The notes under the pieces are model-generated. The model saw only the letters and a list, made by a program, of their open reading frames with translations, was not told the origin of the DNA and ran no database searches. A stretch of 49,445 nucleotides of DNA, from the IMG/VR virus record IMGVR_UViG_3300010157_000096, positions 1-49,445 of that record. One strand, given 5' to 3'. Below, piece after piece: positions 25,024 through 32,587 of this stretch (within the stretch, counting starts at the first letter, position 1; each line of letters opens with the position of its first letter). The DNA is from a virus. A program made the position numbers and the translations under genes.

Positions 25024-27162
25024 ATGAGTGATTTTTATTTAAATGCCAAGCAATATGGGGATAATATTCTCTATACTGGTATTAAAAATGGAAAGAAAAT
25101 TAGACAAAAAGTTCCATTCAAACCTTCATTATTTGTTCCAACAAATGAAGAATCTCCATACAAAACTCTGTATGGAGATCCCCTAAAAAAACTGAAGTTT
25201 GAATCTATCAAAAAAGCAAAAGAATTTGTCTCTCAATTTGAAAGTGTTGGAAACTTTCATGTTTATGGTAATACTCAATATGAATATTGCTTGATTTCTG
25301 ATATGTTCCAAACAGATATTGAATGGGATTATAATAAAATAAGAATTGCTATTTTTGATATTGAAGTAAATTCAGATCCAGAAACCGGAGGATTTGCTTC
25401 TGCTCAAGATACATTCCAACCAATAACATCTATTGCGCTAAAGTTTGTTGGTGAAGAAAAATATTATCTTTTTGGGTATCATGATTTTGATTGTCCCGAT
25501 AATGTTTATTATATCAAATGTCAAGATGAATGGACTCTTTTAAAGAAGTTTATTGAAATTTGGTCTTTGGAATATCCAGATATTATGTCTGGATGGAATT
25601 CTTCTGGGTTTGATATTCCATATCTTATCAATCGTTGCTATAGAATTATTGGTGAGAAAGAAACTAGGAAATTGTCTCCGTGGAATATTATCCATGATAG
25701 AAGAACAAAGAAATTTAATCCTAAATTTAATCAGTATGAGGACGAAGTTTCTTATTCAGTTCTTGGTATATCTTCTCTTGATTATCTTGATCTCTATAAA
25801 AGATATCAACCAGGAGGTACATCCCAAGAATCTTACAAACTAGACTTCATTGCCGAAGAAGAACTTGGCGAAAATAAAGTTGATTATGATGGTTCTCTCC
25901 ATAAATTTTATACTGAAGATAAGCAAAAATTTTATGAATATAACGTAAAAGACGTTTATCTGGTTGAAAAGTTGAATGAAAAGTGTAAGTTGTTTGAACT
26001 TTGTTTAACCTTGGCATACGATTCAAAAACAAATTATGAAGATGTGTTTAAGCAGACCAGAATGTGGGATTCTTTAATTTATGATTATTTGAGACAAAAG
26101 AATATTCAAATTCCACAAAAAGAAGATCGTGAGGATGTTGAATATGCTGGTGCTTATGTAAAACATCCTATTACTGGAATGCAGAGGTGGGTTGCTACTC
26201 TTGATGCGACTTCTCTATATCCTTCAATCATTATGACAAAGAACATTAGTATTGAGACTTTGGTTAGTCCAGAAGATTATACTGATGACATGAGAAGAAT
26301 TCTTTCTAGTGGAGTTTCTGTAGATAAATTATTATCAAAATCTGTGGATCTTTCAAAGTTGAAAGATAATAATGTAACATTGACTCCAAATGGACAATTC
26401 TTTAGGACTGATAAAAAAGGATTTCTTCCAGAAATGGTTGAAACAATGTTTAAGGCTAGACAAGATTATAAAAAGAAGATGTTGTCTGCTCAAAAAGAGT
26501 ATGAAGTAGTATCGGCAGAATTGAAGAAGAATAATTCTCCAGAATTGAAAAGAAGATTGAGTAAGTTACAATATGATATTTCAAAATTTAATAATCTTCA
26601 AAATTCAAAGAAATTATGTTTGAACTCTCTTTATGGGGCAACTGGTAATAAATATTTTAGATTTTTTGATGTTAAATTAGCAGAAGCAATTACATTGGAG
26701 GGACAACTATCCAATCGTTGGGTTGAAACTGGCATGAATAAGTATTTGAATTCTGTATTAAAAACAAAATCCGATTATGTTATCTATATGGATACGGATA
26801 GTTGTTTTGGAGATAGTATAATATATGTTAATGGTGAAAAAGTAAAAATTGAAGATTATTTTGACCTTGTAGCACAAAAGACAGATTCTTTATATTTTGA
26901 TGAGTTTAATCAAAATTTTGCTTATCCTTCTAATGATACGACATTAAGTGTTTCTACAACTAGCAAACTCGTTGAAGAAAAGCAGATAAAATATGTTATG
27001 AAACATAAGGTTAAAAAGAGAATGTTTAAAATTAAAATTGATAATAAAGAAGTTATTGTTACTGAAGACCATTCAATTATGATTGAAAGAAATGGTAGAA
27101 TTATGTCAGCAACTCCAGAAAATATTAAAACTTCTGATAAACTTTTATATCTAGACTCTTAA
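25024..27162 (+). CDS. 43: DNA polymerase gp43, N-terminal part fused to split-intein half IntN
   Basis: 712 residues: 593 of polymerase, then a 119-residue IntN. Family B motifs: Exo I FDIEVNS (near residue 112), motif A DATSLYPSII (near 395), motif B KKLCLNSLYGATGN (near 535) and motif C YMDTDS, the last extein residues (588-593). Cys1 of the intein follows (CFGDSIIYVNGEKV) and block B VTEDHSIMI. Translation stops at TAA 27160-27162, after the IntN. The remaining polymerase (269 residues) is in the next ORF. Joined exteins make 862 residues, near T4 gp43 (898), and restore YMDTDS-SLAISFEKL. An active enzyme should therefore require trans-splicing. Confidence 0.93.
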   Translation: MSDFYLNAKQYGDNILYTGIKNGKKIRQKVPFKPSLFVPTNEESPYKTLYGDPLKKLKFESIKKAKEFVSQFESVGNFHVYGNTQYEYCLISDMFQTDIEWDYNKIRIAIFDIEVNSDPETGGFASAQDTFQPITSIALKFVGEEKYYLFGYHDFDCPDNVYYIKCQDEWTLLKKFIEIWSLEYPDIMSGWNSSGFDIPYLINRCYRIIGEKETRKLSPWNIIHDRRTKKFNPKFNQYEDEVSYSVLGISSLDYLDLYKRYQPGGTSQESYKLDFIAEEELGENKVDYDGSLHKFYTEDKQKFYEYNVKDVYLVEKLNEKCKLFELCLTLAYDSKTNYEDVFKQTRMWDSLIYDYLRQKNIQIPQKEDREDVEYAGAYVKHPITGMQRWVATLDATSLYPSIIMTKNISIETLVSPEDYTDDMRRILSSGVSVDKLLSKSVDLSKLKDNNVTLTPNGQFFRTDKKGFLPEMVETMFKARQDYKKKMLSAQKEYEVVSAELKKNNSPELKRRLSKLQYDISKFNNLQNSKKLCLNSLYGATGNKYFRFFDVKLAEAITLEGQLSNRWVETGMNKYLNSVLKTKSDYVIYMDTDSCFGDSIIYVNGEKVKIEDYFDLVAQKTDSLYFDEFNQNFAYPSNDTTLSVSTTSKLVEEKQIKYVMKHKVKKRMFKIKIDNKEVIVTEDHSIMIERNGRIMSATPENIKTSDKLLYLDS

Positions 27163-27369
27163 ATCGGTGTCTATAAGGACAATTTCAATTTTACCAAAAA
27201 TATTCACTAGAAGATCATATTAATAGAGTATTGGAAGAAATATATGCCAGAATTGAAAAAAACAACAAATTTTAAAATTGAAGATCTTGGGGTAATTAAA
27301 ACTTATGTATATGACCTTGAGGTTGATGATAATCATAATTTCTTTGCTAATGATATATTGATTCATAAT
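26803..27369 (+). mobile_element. Split intein in gp43 (IntN 26803-27159, IntC 27244-27369)
   Basis: IntN: 119 residues from Cys1 to the stop. IntC: 42 residues from its own ATG, with block F/G VYDLEVDDNHNFFANDILIH followed by Asn and Ser+1, a textbook splice end. Between them are 81 bases with an in-frame TAG, no ORF and no endonuclease. A good SD (GGAAG) seven bases before the IntC ATG argues for a real second gene rather than a damaged one. The site is the polymerase motif C, known as an intein site in other family B polymerases. Confidence 0.88.
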
Positions 27370-28179
27370 TCTTTAGCAATTTCTTTTGAGAAATTAGTTG
27401 ATAAAATCTGTCCAAAGGAGTATAATAACGAGCAGATTCTGAATTTTATTATCAAGATGATTACCCAAAAAGTTCAACCGGAAGTTGATAATTTTTGTCA
27501 AAATCTAAGTGATTATGTAAATTCATATAAGAATGATCTGTCATACAAACTAGAAAAGATATGTTCAAATTCTGTATTCGTTGCTAAGAAAAGATATGCT
27601 CTTAATGTATATTCAAATGAAGGTGTAATTTATGCGGAACCAAAAATTAAAGTTACTGGATTGGAAATCGTAAAGTCTTCTACTCCAGCAATTGTTCGGG
27701 GCGCATTGAAAGATTGTGTTAAGATTATTCTTAATGATACTGAACATAAACTCCAAGATTATATTGGAGACTTTAAAGTAAAGTTCAAATCATTAAGTGT
27801 TGAAGAAATATCATTTCCAAGAGGGATGCGAGGATTATATAAGTATTCGGACTCTGTTATGCTATATAAAAAAGGAACTCCAATTCATGTTCGTGGCAGC
27901 ATTCTTTTTAATAAGTTGCTGGTTGAGCGAAAATTAGATTCTGAATATGAATTTATTAAAGATGGAGATAAGATTAAGTTTTGTTATTTGAAAGTTCCAA
28001 ATTTTCTTAAAGAAAATGTCATTTCTTTTCCAGAAAAACTTCCAAAAGAATTTGATTTGGTTGAATTTATTGATTATGATTTAATGTTTAATAAAGTATT
28101 TTTAGAACCATTGACCGCAATAACAGAAACGATTGATTGGCAAACTGAAAAGAGGTTTTCATTTGAAGATTTCTTTTAG
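27244..28179 (+). CDS. 43: DNA polymerase gp43, C-terminal part preceded by split-intein half IntC
   Basis: 311 residues: IntC (1-42) then 269 of polymerase from Ser+1 (SLAISFEKLVDKICP) including thumb-domain KKRYALNVYSNEG, GLEIVKSSTPAIVR and a C-terminal clamp-binding-like end SFEDFF. The ATG at 27244 has GGAAG at 27233-27237. Lies in the same frame as the upstream half, separated by two in-frame stops. The tail ends in Phe-Phe, resembling the gp45-binding C-terminus of T4 gp43 and other clamp clients. Confidence 0.93.
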   Translation: MPELKKTTNFKIEDLGVIKTYVYDLEVDDNHNFFANDILIHNSLAISFEKLVDKICPKEYNNEQILNFIIKMITQKVQPEVDNFCQNLSDYVNSYKNDLSYKLEKICSNSVFVAKKRYALNVYSNEGVIYAEPKIKVTGLEIVKSSTPAIVRGALKDCVKIILNDTEHKLQDYIGDFKVKFKSLSVEEISFPRGMRGLYKYSDSVMLYKKGTPIHVRGSILFNKLLVERKLDSEYEFIKDGDKIKFCYLKVPNFLKENVISFPEKLPKEFDLVEFIDYDLMFNKVFLEPLTAITETIDWQTEKRFSFEDFF

Positions 28180-28197
28180 AAATATTGAGGAAAAATT

Positions 28198-29106
28198 ATG
28201 AGTTTAATGGATAAGATTAAAAAGAATTCTACTATCAAAGAAGCTTCTATTCTTTCAAAATCAAAGTTCTTTACTGATAGAGATATGATCTCAACATCAA
28301 TTCCAGTATTGAATGTTGCTCTTTCCGGAAAGATTGATGGAGGATTTGCTTCCGGATTGACTATGTGGGCAGGTGTTAGTAAAATGTTTAAAACAGGATT
28401 TTCTTTGCTTATGGCGAAGGCTTATATGGATAAGTATCCTGATGCGGTTTTAATGTTTTATGATTCTGAATTTGGTTCCCCACAATCATATTTTAATTCT
28501 TTTGGAATTGATTTGGAAAAGGTTCTTCATGTTCCAATTATGGATATTGAACAATTGAAATTTGATATAATGCAGCAAATTACTAACATTGAACGGGGAG
28601 ATAAGATTATCATTCTTATTGACTCTATTGGTAATTTGGCATCAAAGAAAGAAGTTGAAGATGCTCTTGATGGAAAATCTGTTGCTGATATGAGTAGAGC
28701 AAAACAAATAAAGAGTCTTTTTAGAATGGTAACTCCACATCTATCAATTAAAGATATTCCTATGGTTGTTGTAAATCACACATACAAGACTATGGAATTA
28801 TATGCTAAAGATATTGTTGGTGGAGGGTGTTTAGTTGAAGGGACTAAAATCAAATTGGCAGATGGTTCATTTAAGAATGTTGAAGAGTTTTTGGTTGGAG
28901 ATTTAGTTAAAACTTTAGATGGGGATAAAGAAGTCACTTATACATGGAATCCAGAAACCTTAGATGACGGTGAACCTGAATGTTTTGAAGTTGAATTTGA
29001 AGATGGATATAAGGTAATCTGTTCGGATAAACATAAATTTTTAATTAATAATGAATGGGTTGAGGCTAAAAATTTATTTGTTGGTGATGATGTATCTGTA
29101 GTATAA
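28198..29106 (+). CDS. uvsX: UvsX recombinase, N-terminal part fused to split-intein half IntN
   Basis: 302 residues: 210 of UvsX, then a 92-residue IntN. Walker A GVSKMFKT (59-66), Walker B IIILIDSIGN, and VVVNHTYKTMELYAKDIVGG in the L2/DNA-binding area, ending at GGG. Intein Cys1 is at 28828 (CLVEGTKIKLADGSFKNVEE), block B near CSDKHKFL, stop TAA 29104-29106 with a tandem in-frame TAG. The rest of UvsX (153 residues) begins at 29951. Joined exteins total 363 residues (T4 UvsX 391). GAGG before the ATG. UvsX is the RecA-like strand-exchange protein. Confidence 0.94.
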   Translation: MSLMDKIKKNSTIKEASILSKSKFFTDRDMISTSIPVLNVALSGKIDGGFASGLTMWAGVSKMFKTGFSLLMAKAYMDKYPDAVLMFYDSEFGSPQSYFNSFGIDLEKVLHVPIMDIEQLKFDIMQQITNIERGDKIIILIDSIGNLASKKEVEDALDGKSVADMSRAKQIKSLFRMVTPHLSIKDIPMVVVNHTYKTMELYAKDIVGGGCLVEGTKIKLADGSFKNVEEFLVGDLVKTLDGDKEVTYTWNPETLDDGEPECFEVEFEDGYKVICSDKHKFLINNEWVEAKNLFVGDDVSVV

Positions 29107-29146
29107 TAGAAACTCTCTGTTTTATAAATACCTATTATACTACAGA
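29095..29146 (+). promoter_or_regulatory. 15-bp inverted repeat enclosing a late promoter (29123-29130): RBS-sequestering switch
   Basis: TCTGTAGTATAATAG (29095-29109) is a perfect reverse complement of CTATTATACTACAGA (29132-29146). The 22-base loop contains TATAAATA (29123-29130). The right arm covers the start of the endonuclease SD (AGAGGA, 29144-29149). Read-through mRNA from uvsX should fold and hide the SD; mRNA starting at the late promoter (about 29136) lacks the left arm. The same logic is known for I-TevI and MobE in T4-type phages. The left arm also covers the last three IntN codons and both stop codons. Confidence 0.85.
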
Positions 29147-29154
29147 GGATTACT

Positions 29155-29856
29155 ATGAACTACGCTAAAATATACAACCAAATAATTAATAGGGCTAATA
29201 TTAGAAGTATTAATGATTTAAATTATTATGAAAACCACCATATAGTGCCCAAATGTATGGGTGGATTAGATATTAAAGATAATTTAGTAAAATTAACTGC
29301 CAGAGAACATTTTATATGTCATTGGTTATTATTTAAACAATATAGAACTTCTAAATTAGCACACGCTTGGTTTATGATGTATATGTCATCGGATAATCAA
29401 TCCAGATATTCTAGTAAACATTATGAATATGCTAGGAAAGCTCATAGTCAAGCAGTATCAATACAAATGACGGGTGAAGGAAATCCATTTTTTGGGAAAA
29501 CTCATAATAAAGAAACAATTGAAAAAATTAAAGAATCTAATAGAAATAACATAAAAAGTCAGGAAGTTATTGATAATTGGGTATCAAAAGTTGCTAAAAA
29601 ACCTAAGTCTTTAGAACATAGGGCTAAAATAGGAAGAAAAGGTTTTACAAATTTGCAAAATATACACACTATGGAAATTATCCGAGCACCTATATCGGAA
29701 ATTGGTTTGATTTATAGTGAATTAGAATGGGTCAACCCTAAAAAATTAAACCCAGAATTGAAACATAAATGTGTTTATTGCGATGTTGTAACAATTGCCG
29801 GAAATCTAAAAAGATGGCATAATGATAATTGTAAAAGGAAAAATGATGCAAATTAA
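29155..29856 (+). CDS. HNH homing endonuclease with NUMOD3 motif, inside the split uvsX
   Basis: 233 residues. HNH core YENHHIVPKCMGGLDIKDNL and LTAREHFICHWLL (about 25-58); NUMOD3-type DNA-binding motif GEGNPFFGKTHNKETIEKIK (about 104-123); C-terminal zinc-finger-like CVYCDVV...HNDNC. Expected to nick or cut uvsX alleles lacking the insert. SD AGAGGA six bases before ATG. Its last codons contain the SD and start of the UvsX C-terminal ORF, so the two are coupled. Confidence 0.9.
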   Translation: MNYAKIYNQIINRANIRSINDLNYYENHHIVPKCMGGLDIKDNLVKLTAREHFICHWLLFKQYRTSKLAHAWFMMYMSSDNQSRYSSKHYEYARKAHSQAVSIQMTGEGNPFFGKTHNKETIEKIKESNRNNIKSQEVIDNWVSKVAKKPKSLEHRAKIGRKGFTNLQNIHTMEIIRAPISEIGLIYSELEWVNPKKLNPELKHKCVYCDVVTIAGNLKRWHNDNCKRKNDAN

Positions 29857-30412
29857 AACTGTAAATGCAATAGGTAAAAGAAAAGTATATGATATTTCTG
29901 TTAAAGATGCGGAACATTATGTATTAGAAAATGGGGTGGTTACTCATAACACTGGCTCATATTATGCTGCCGATAACATCTACATTCTTGGTAGACAGCA
30001 AGAGAAAGAAGGTACTGAAATTTCTGGATATAATTTCATCATTAATGTTGAAAAATCTAGATATGTCAGAGAGAAATCCAAGATTCCAATTTCAATTTCA
30101 TTTGATAATGGAGTAAGTAAATATTCTGGGTTAATTGATATTGCCCTAGAGTTGGGATTTGTAACTAAACCATCAAATGGTTGGTATTCTAGAGTTAATA
30201 TTACAACTGGAGAGGTTGAAGAAAAGAAATATAGATTAAAAGAAACTAACACAAAAGATTTTTGGGATTCAATTTTAAACTCAAATAATTTTAAAGATGC
30301 TATATATAACAGATATTCTATTTCTTCTGGTGCTATTATATCTTATGAAGAAATTGATTTGGAAATTGATACAGAAATTAACACAAAAGACGAGGACATT
30401 GAAAATGATTGA
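29846..30412 (+). CDS. uvsX: UvsX recombinase, C-terminal part preceded by split-intein half IntC
   Basis: 188 residues from ATG 29846 (tandem ATG at 29843 possible; AAGGA at 29835-29839 fits 29846 better). IntC is residues 1-35, ending GVVTHN; the extein begins Thr+1 (TGSYYAADNIYILGRQQEKE), the standard UvsX sequence after the L2 loop, and ends with an acidic tail, as in T4 UvsX. It starts inside the end of the HNH gene. Needs trans-splicing to the 28198 product. Confidence 0.93.
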   Translation: MQIKTVNAIGKRKVYDISVKDAEHYVLENGVVTHNTGSYYAADNIYILGRQQEKEGTEISGYNFIINVEKSRYVREKSKIPISISFDNGVSKYSGLIDIALELGFVTKPSNGWYSRVNITTGEVEEKKYRLKETNTKDFWDSILNSNNFKDAIYNRYSISSGAIISYEEIDLEIDTEINTKDEDIEND

Positions 30413-30710
30413 TTTAACACAAGATGTAGATTTTAAATTTGTTGATCCAACAGAAGAAAGTACAATTGTTAATGTTGAACTTTTGACTGGAGAATTTGAA
30501 GGGGTTGTATATCGTTATGGTAGAGTTAATGTTAATGAAGATGAAGAATCTGGAGAAGCGATGCTATCGTATGAATTTGACCTTGTAGATTCAAACGGAC
30601 TTGATAGTCTTTTAGAAAATGAAGATTTTAAGAATCATATTGGACATGTTTTATCTAATATAATGATTCAAAATCAATCAGTATCGGAAGAAGAATCACA
30701 AATCCAGTAA
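30405..30710 (+). CDS. Hypothetical protein in the gene 40 position
   Basis: 101 acidic residues from ATG 30405, overlapping the uvsX stop by eight bases; GAGGA upstream sets the start (a longer frame from 30297 overlaps uvsX). MIDLTQDVDFKFVDPTEEST, then a beta-rich stretch with GVVYRYGRVNVNEDEESG and a helical end. In T4 gene 40 lies between uvsX and 41, but I see no clear similarity to gp40. Conserved linkage with uvsX and 41 in related phages suggests a replication or head role. Confidence 0.6.
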   Translation: MIDLTQDVDFKFVDPTEESTIVNVELLTGEFEGVVYRYGRVNVNEDEESGEAMLSYEFDLVDSNGLDSLLENEDFKNHIGHVLSNIMIQNQSVSEEESQIQ

Positions 30711-30722
30711 TTTGGAGATAAA

Positions 30723-32117
30723 ATGAGAATTGAAAATGCGATTTTAAAGCATTTAATATATGATGAAGAATATACTAGAAAAGTTCTGCCTTTTATTAAG
30801 GCAGAATATTTTTCTGATAGAACCGAAAGATTGGTATATGAGCAAATTTCAGATTTTGTAAATCAATATAATACAAATCCAACATTTGAATCTTTAATAA
30901 TTCAATTAAATGAAAATAACATCTCCGAAGATGATTATAAAAAAAGTGTTGAGATTTTAGAAGAAATTCATTCTTCAAAAGATGAATTAGCAAAACAAGA
31001 TTGGTTGGTTGATAAGACAGAAAAGTTTTGTCAAGATCAGGCAATTTATAATGGAGTTCTTGAATCAATTTCAATTCTTGATGGTAAAAACAAATCCTTA
31101 GATAAGGGGTCTATTCCACAAATATTGTCGGATGCTTTAGCAGTATCTTTTGATCAAAGTGTTGGGCATGATTTCATTGAAGATTTTGAATCAAGATATG
31201 AATATTATCATAGAAAAGAAGAAAGGATTCCATTTGATCTTGAATATTTTAATAAGATAACTAATGGGGGACTTCCAAAAGGAACTCTGAATCTTTTGAT
31301 TTCTGGAACTAATGTTGGTAAAACTTTGACAAAATGTCATTTTACTTCACATTATCTCCAAATTGGAAAGAATGTTTTATATATTACTCTGGAAATGTCT
31401 GAAGAAGAAATCGGCAAACGTGTTGATGCTAATCTTATGAATGTTTCTATGGATGATCTAATGACAATGCCAAAGGATTTGTTTGATAAGAAAATTGCCA
31501 GAATTAGAAATAATACTGTTGGTAAATTAATCATTAAACAATATCCGACAGCATCTGCTGGAGTTGTTCATTTTAGAACTCTTCTAAATGAATTAAACTT
31601 AAAGAAGAATTTTGTTCCTGATATTATTGTTATTGATTATATGAATATTTGCTGTTCTTCAAGATTAAAATCAAATTCAACGGTAAACTCTTATACATAT
31701 GTTAAGGCAATCGCCGAAGAACTGAGGGGATTGGCAGTTGAACATAAAGTCCCAATTTTAAGTTCATCTCAGTTTAATCGTGGAGGTGGGTCAAGTTCTG
31801 ATCCAACTATGGAAGATGTCTCCGAATCTCATGGAACCAGCATGACCGCAGATTGGATTGTTGCTTTAATTGCCACTGAGGAATTGGATTCTCTTGGTCA
31901 AATCATGATTAAGCAAATTAAAAGTAGATATGGTGATAAGAATCACAATAAAAGATTTGTTGTTGGTATTGATAGGGCAAAGATGAGATTATATGATGTT
32001 GAGGCTACTGCCCAAACTCAAATAACTGATTCTGGACAGGAACCAAAACTTCCTCAACAATCATTACATTCAAAATTCAACCAACCAAAAAAATCATTTG
32101 AAGGATTTAAGGTTTAA
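30723..32117 (+). CDS. 41: Replicative DNA helicase gp41 (DnaB-like)
   Basis: 464 residues (T4 gp41 475). RecA-like domain with Walker A SGTNVGKT (near 195-202), YITLEMSEEEIGKRVDAN, Walker B IIVIDYMNIC and QFNRGG arginine-loop; the N-terminal helical domain binds the primase. The hexamer unwinds DNA at the fork with gp61 primase, whose gene lies at 49066. TTGGAG upstream. No intein here, although gp41 is a known fractured-gene locus in related phages. Confidence 0.95.
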   Translation: MRIENAILKHLIYDEEYTRKVLPFIKAEYFSDRTERLVYEQISDFVNQYNTNPTFESLIIQLNENNISEDDYKKSVEILEEIHSSKDELAKQDWLVDKTEKFCQDQAIYNGVLESISILDGKNKSLDKGSIPQILSDALAVSFDQSVGHDFIEDFESRYEYYHRKEERIPFDLEYFNKITNGGLPKGTLNLLISGTNVGKTLTKCHFTSHYLQIGKNVLYITLEMSEEEIGKRVDANLMNVSMDDLMTMPKDLFDKKIARIRNNTVGKLIIKQYPTASAGVVHFRTLLNELNLKKNFVPDIIVIDYMNICCSSRLKSNSTVNSYTYVKAIAEELRGLAVEHKVPILSSSQFNRGGGSSSDPTMEDVSESHGTSMTADWIVALIATEELDSLGQIMIKQIKSRYGDKNHNKRFVVGIDRAKMRLYDVEATAQTQITDSGQEPKLPQQSLHSKFNQPKKSFEGFKV

Positions 32118-32123
32118 TTTATA

Positions 32124-32152
32124 TTGACTTTTTTATTGTCATAGTGTAAACT
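32124..32152 (+). promoter_or_regulatory. Sigma70-type early promoter, nearly leaderless
   Basis: TTGACT (32124-32129), 17-base spacer, TAAACT (32147-32152). The next ATG is at 32159, about where transcription should start, so the mRNA may be leaderless; no SD is present. Confidence 0.65.
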
Positions 32153-32158
32153 ATTTCA

Positions 32159-32587
32159 ATGAAAGTAAATCTTAAAATTTTAAATAATTTGAAAGTTCTG
32201 GCGCATTCTGGATCTCATCCAAAAGTTTGGATTGCGTCAGCACTAGTTCATAGAAATAGAATTATTTCGTATGGTGTAAATAGAATGAAAACTCATCCAT
32301 ATCAAAGAAAATATGGAAGGAATGCTGATGCTATATTTTGGCACGCAGAAACTTCAGCAATTTTCAATGCTGATAAAAGAATTGGATTTGATAAATTTGA
32401 AAATTCTTTTTTATATGTTGCTAGAGTAAAATATGATTCTTGTAGGAAAAATAATTTTATTTCTGGGTTAGCAATGCCTTGTATTGGATGTATGAAATGT
32501 ATTAAAGATTATGGTATTAAAGCAGTCATCTATACTCTAGACCATATTGAAGACGCAAAAGAAAATTATGGAGTTTTAGTTTTATGA
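32159..32587 (+). CDS. Cytidine/dCMP deaminase-fold protein
   Basis: 142 residues with zinc motifs HAETSA (62-67) and PCIGC (107-111, PCxxC). Sequence differs from the dCMP deaminase at 23802, with a HPKVWIASALVHRNRIISYG start. Substrate unknown: dCMP, cytidine or a modified base. Four bases overlap (ATGA) with the next glycosyltransferase gene, so it leads the sugar gene cluster. Possibly translated from a leaderless mRNA. Confidence 0.82.
   Translation: MKVNLKILNNLKVLAHSGSHPKVWIASALVHRNRIISYGVNRMKTHPYQRKYGRNADAIFWHAETSAIFNADKRIGFDKFENSFLYVARVKYDSCRKNNFISGLAMPCIGCMKCIKDYGIKAVIYTLDHIEDAKENYGVLVL

Larger units (their letters stand above)
28828..29950 (+). mobile_element. Fractured-gene insert in uvsX: split intein plus free-standing HNH endonuclease gene
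   Basis: IntN 28828-29103 (92 residues), a late promoter in an inverted repeat, an HNH endonuclease gene (29155-29856), and IntC 29846-29950 (35 residues: MQIKTVNAIGKRKVYDISVK ... GVVTHN, then Thr+1). This is the arrangement described in marine metagenomes as 'fractured genes' (Dassa and co-workers, 2009): split intein around an endonuclease gene in DNA-synthesis or repair enzymes. Insertion point: GGG/TGSYYAADN in the conserved L2 loop. Confidence 0.92.

Noticed and set aside
25024-28179. Reading the broken polymerase as a pseudogene or sequencing error
   Set aside because: Both halves keep intact motifs, the second has its own SD and ATG, intein blocks are complete at both ends, and the same organisation is present in uvsX.
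29104-29845. Group I intron in uvsX
   Set aside because: The sequences flanking the endonuclease gene encode clear intein blocks (Cys1 start, THN/Thr end); no intron core pairing was recognised.
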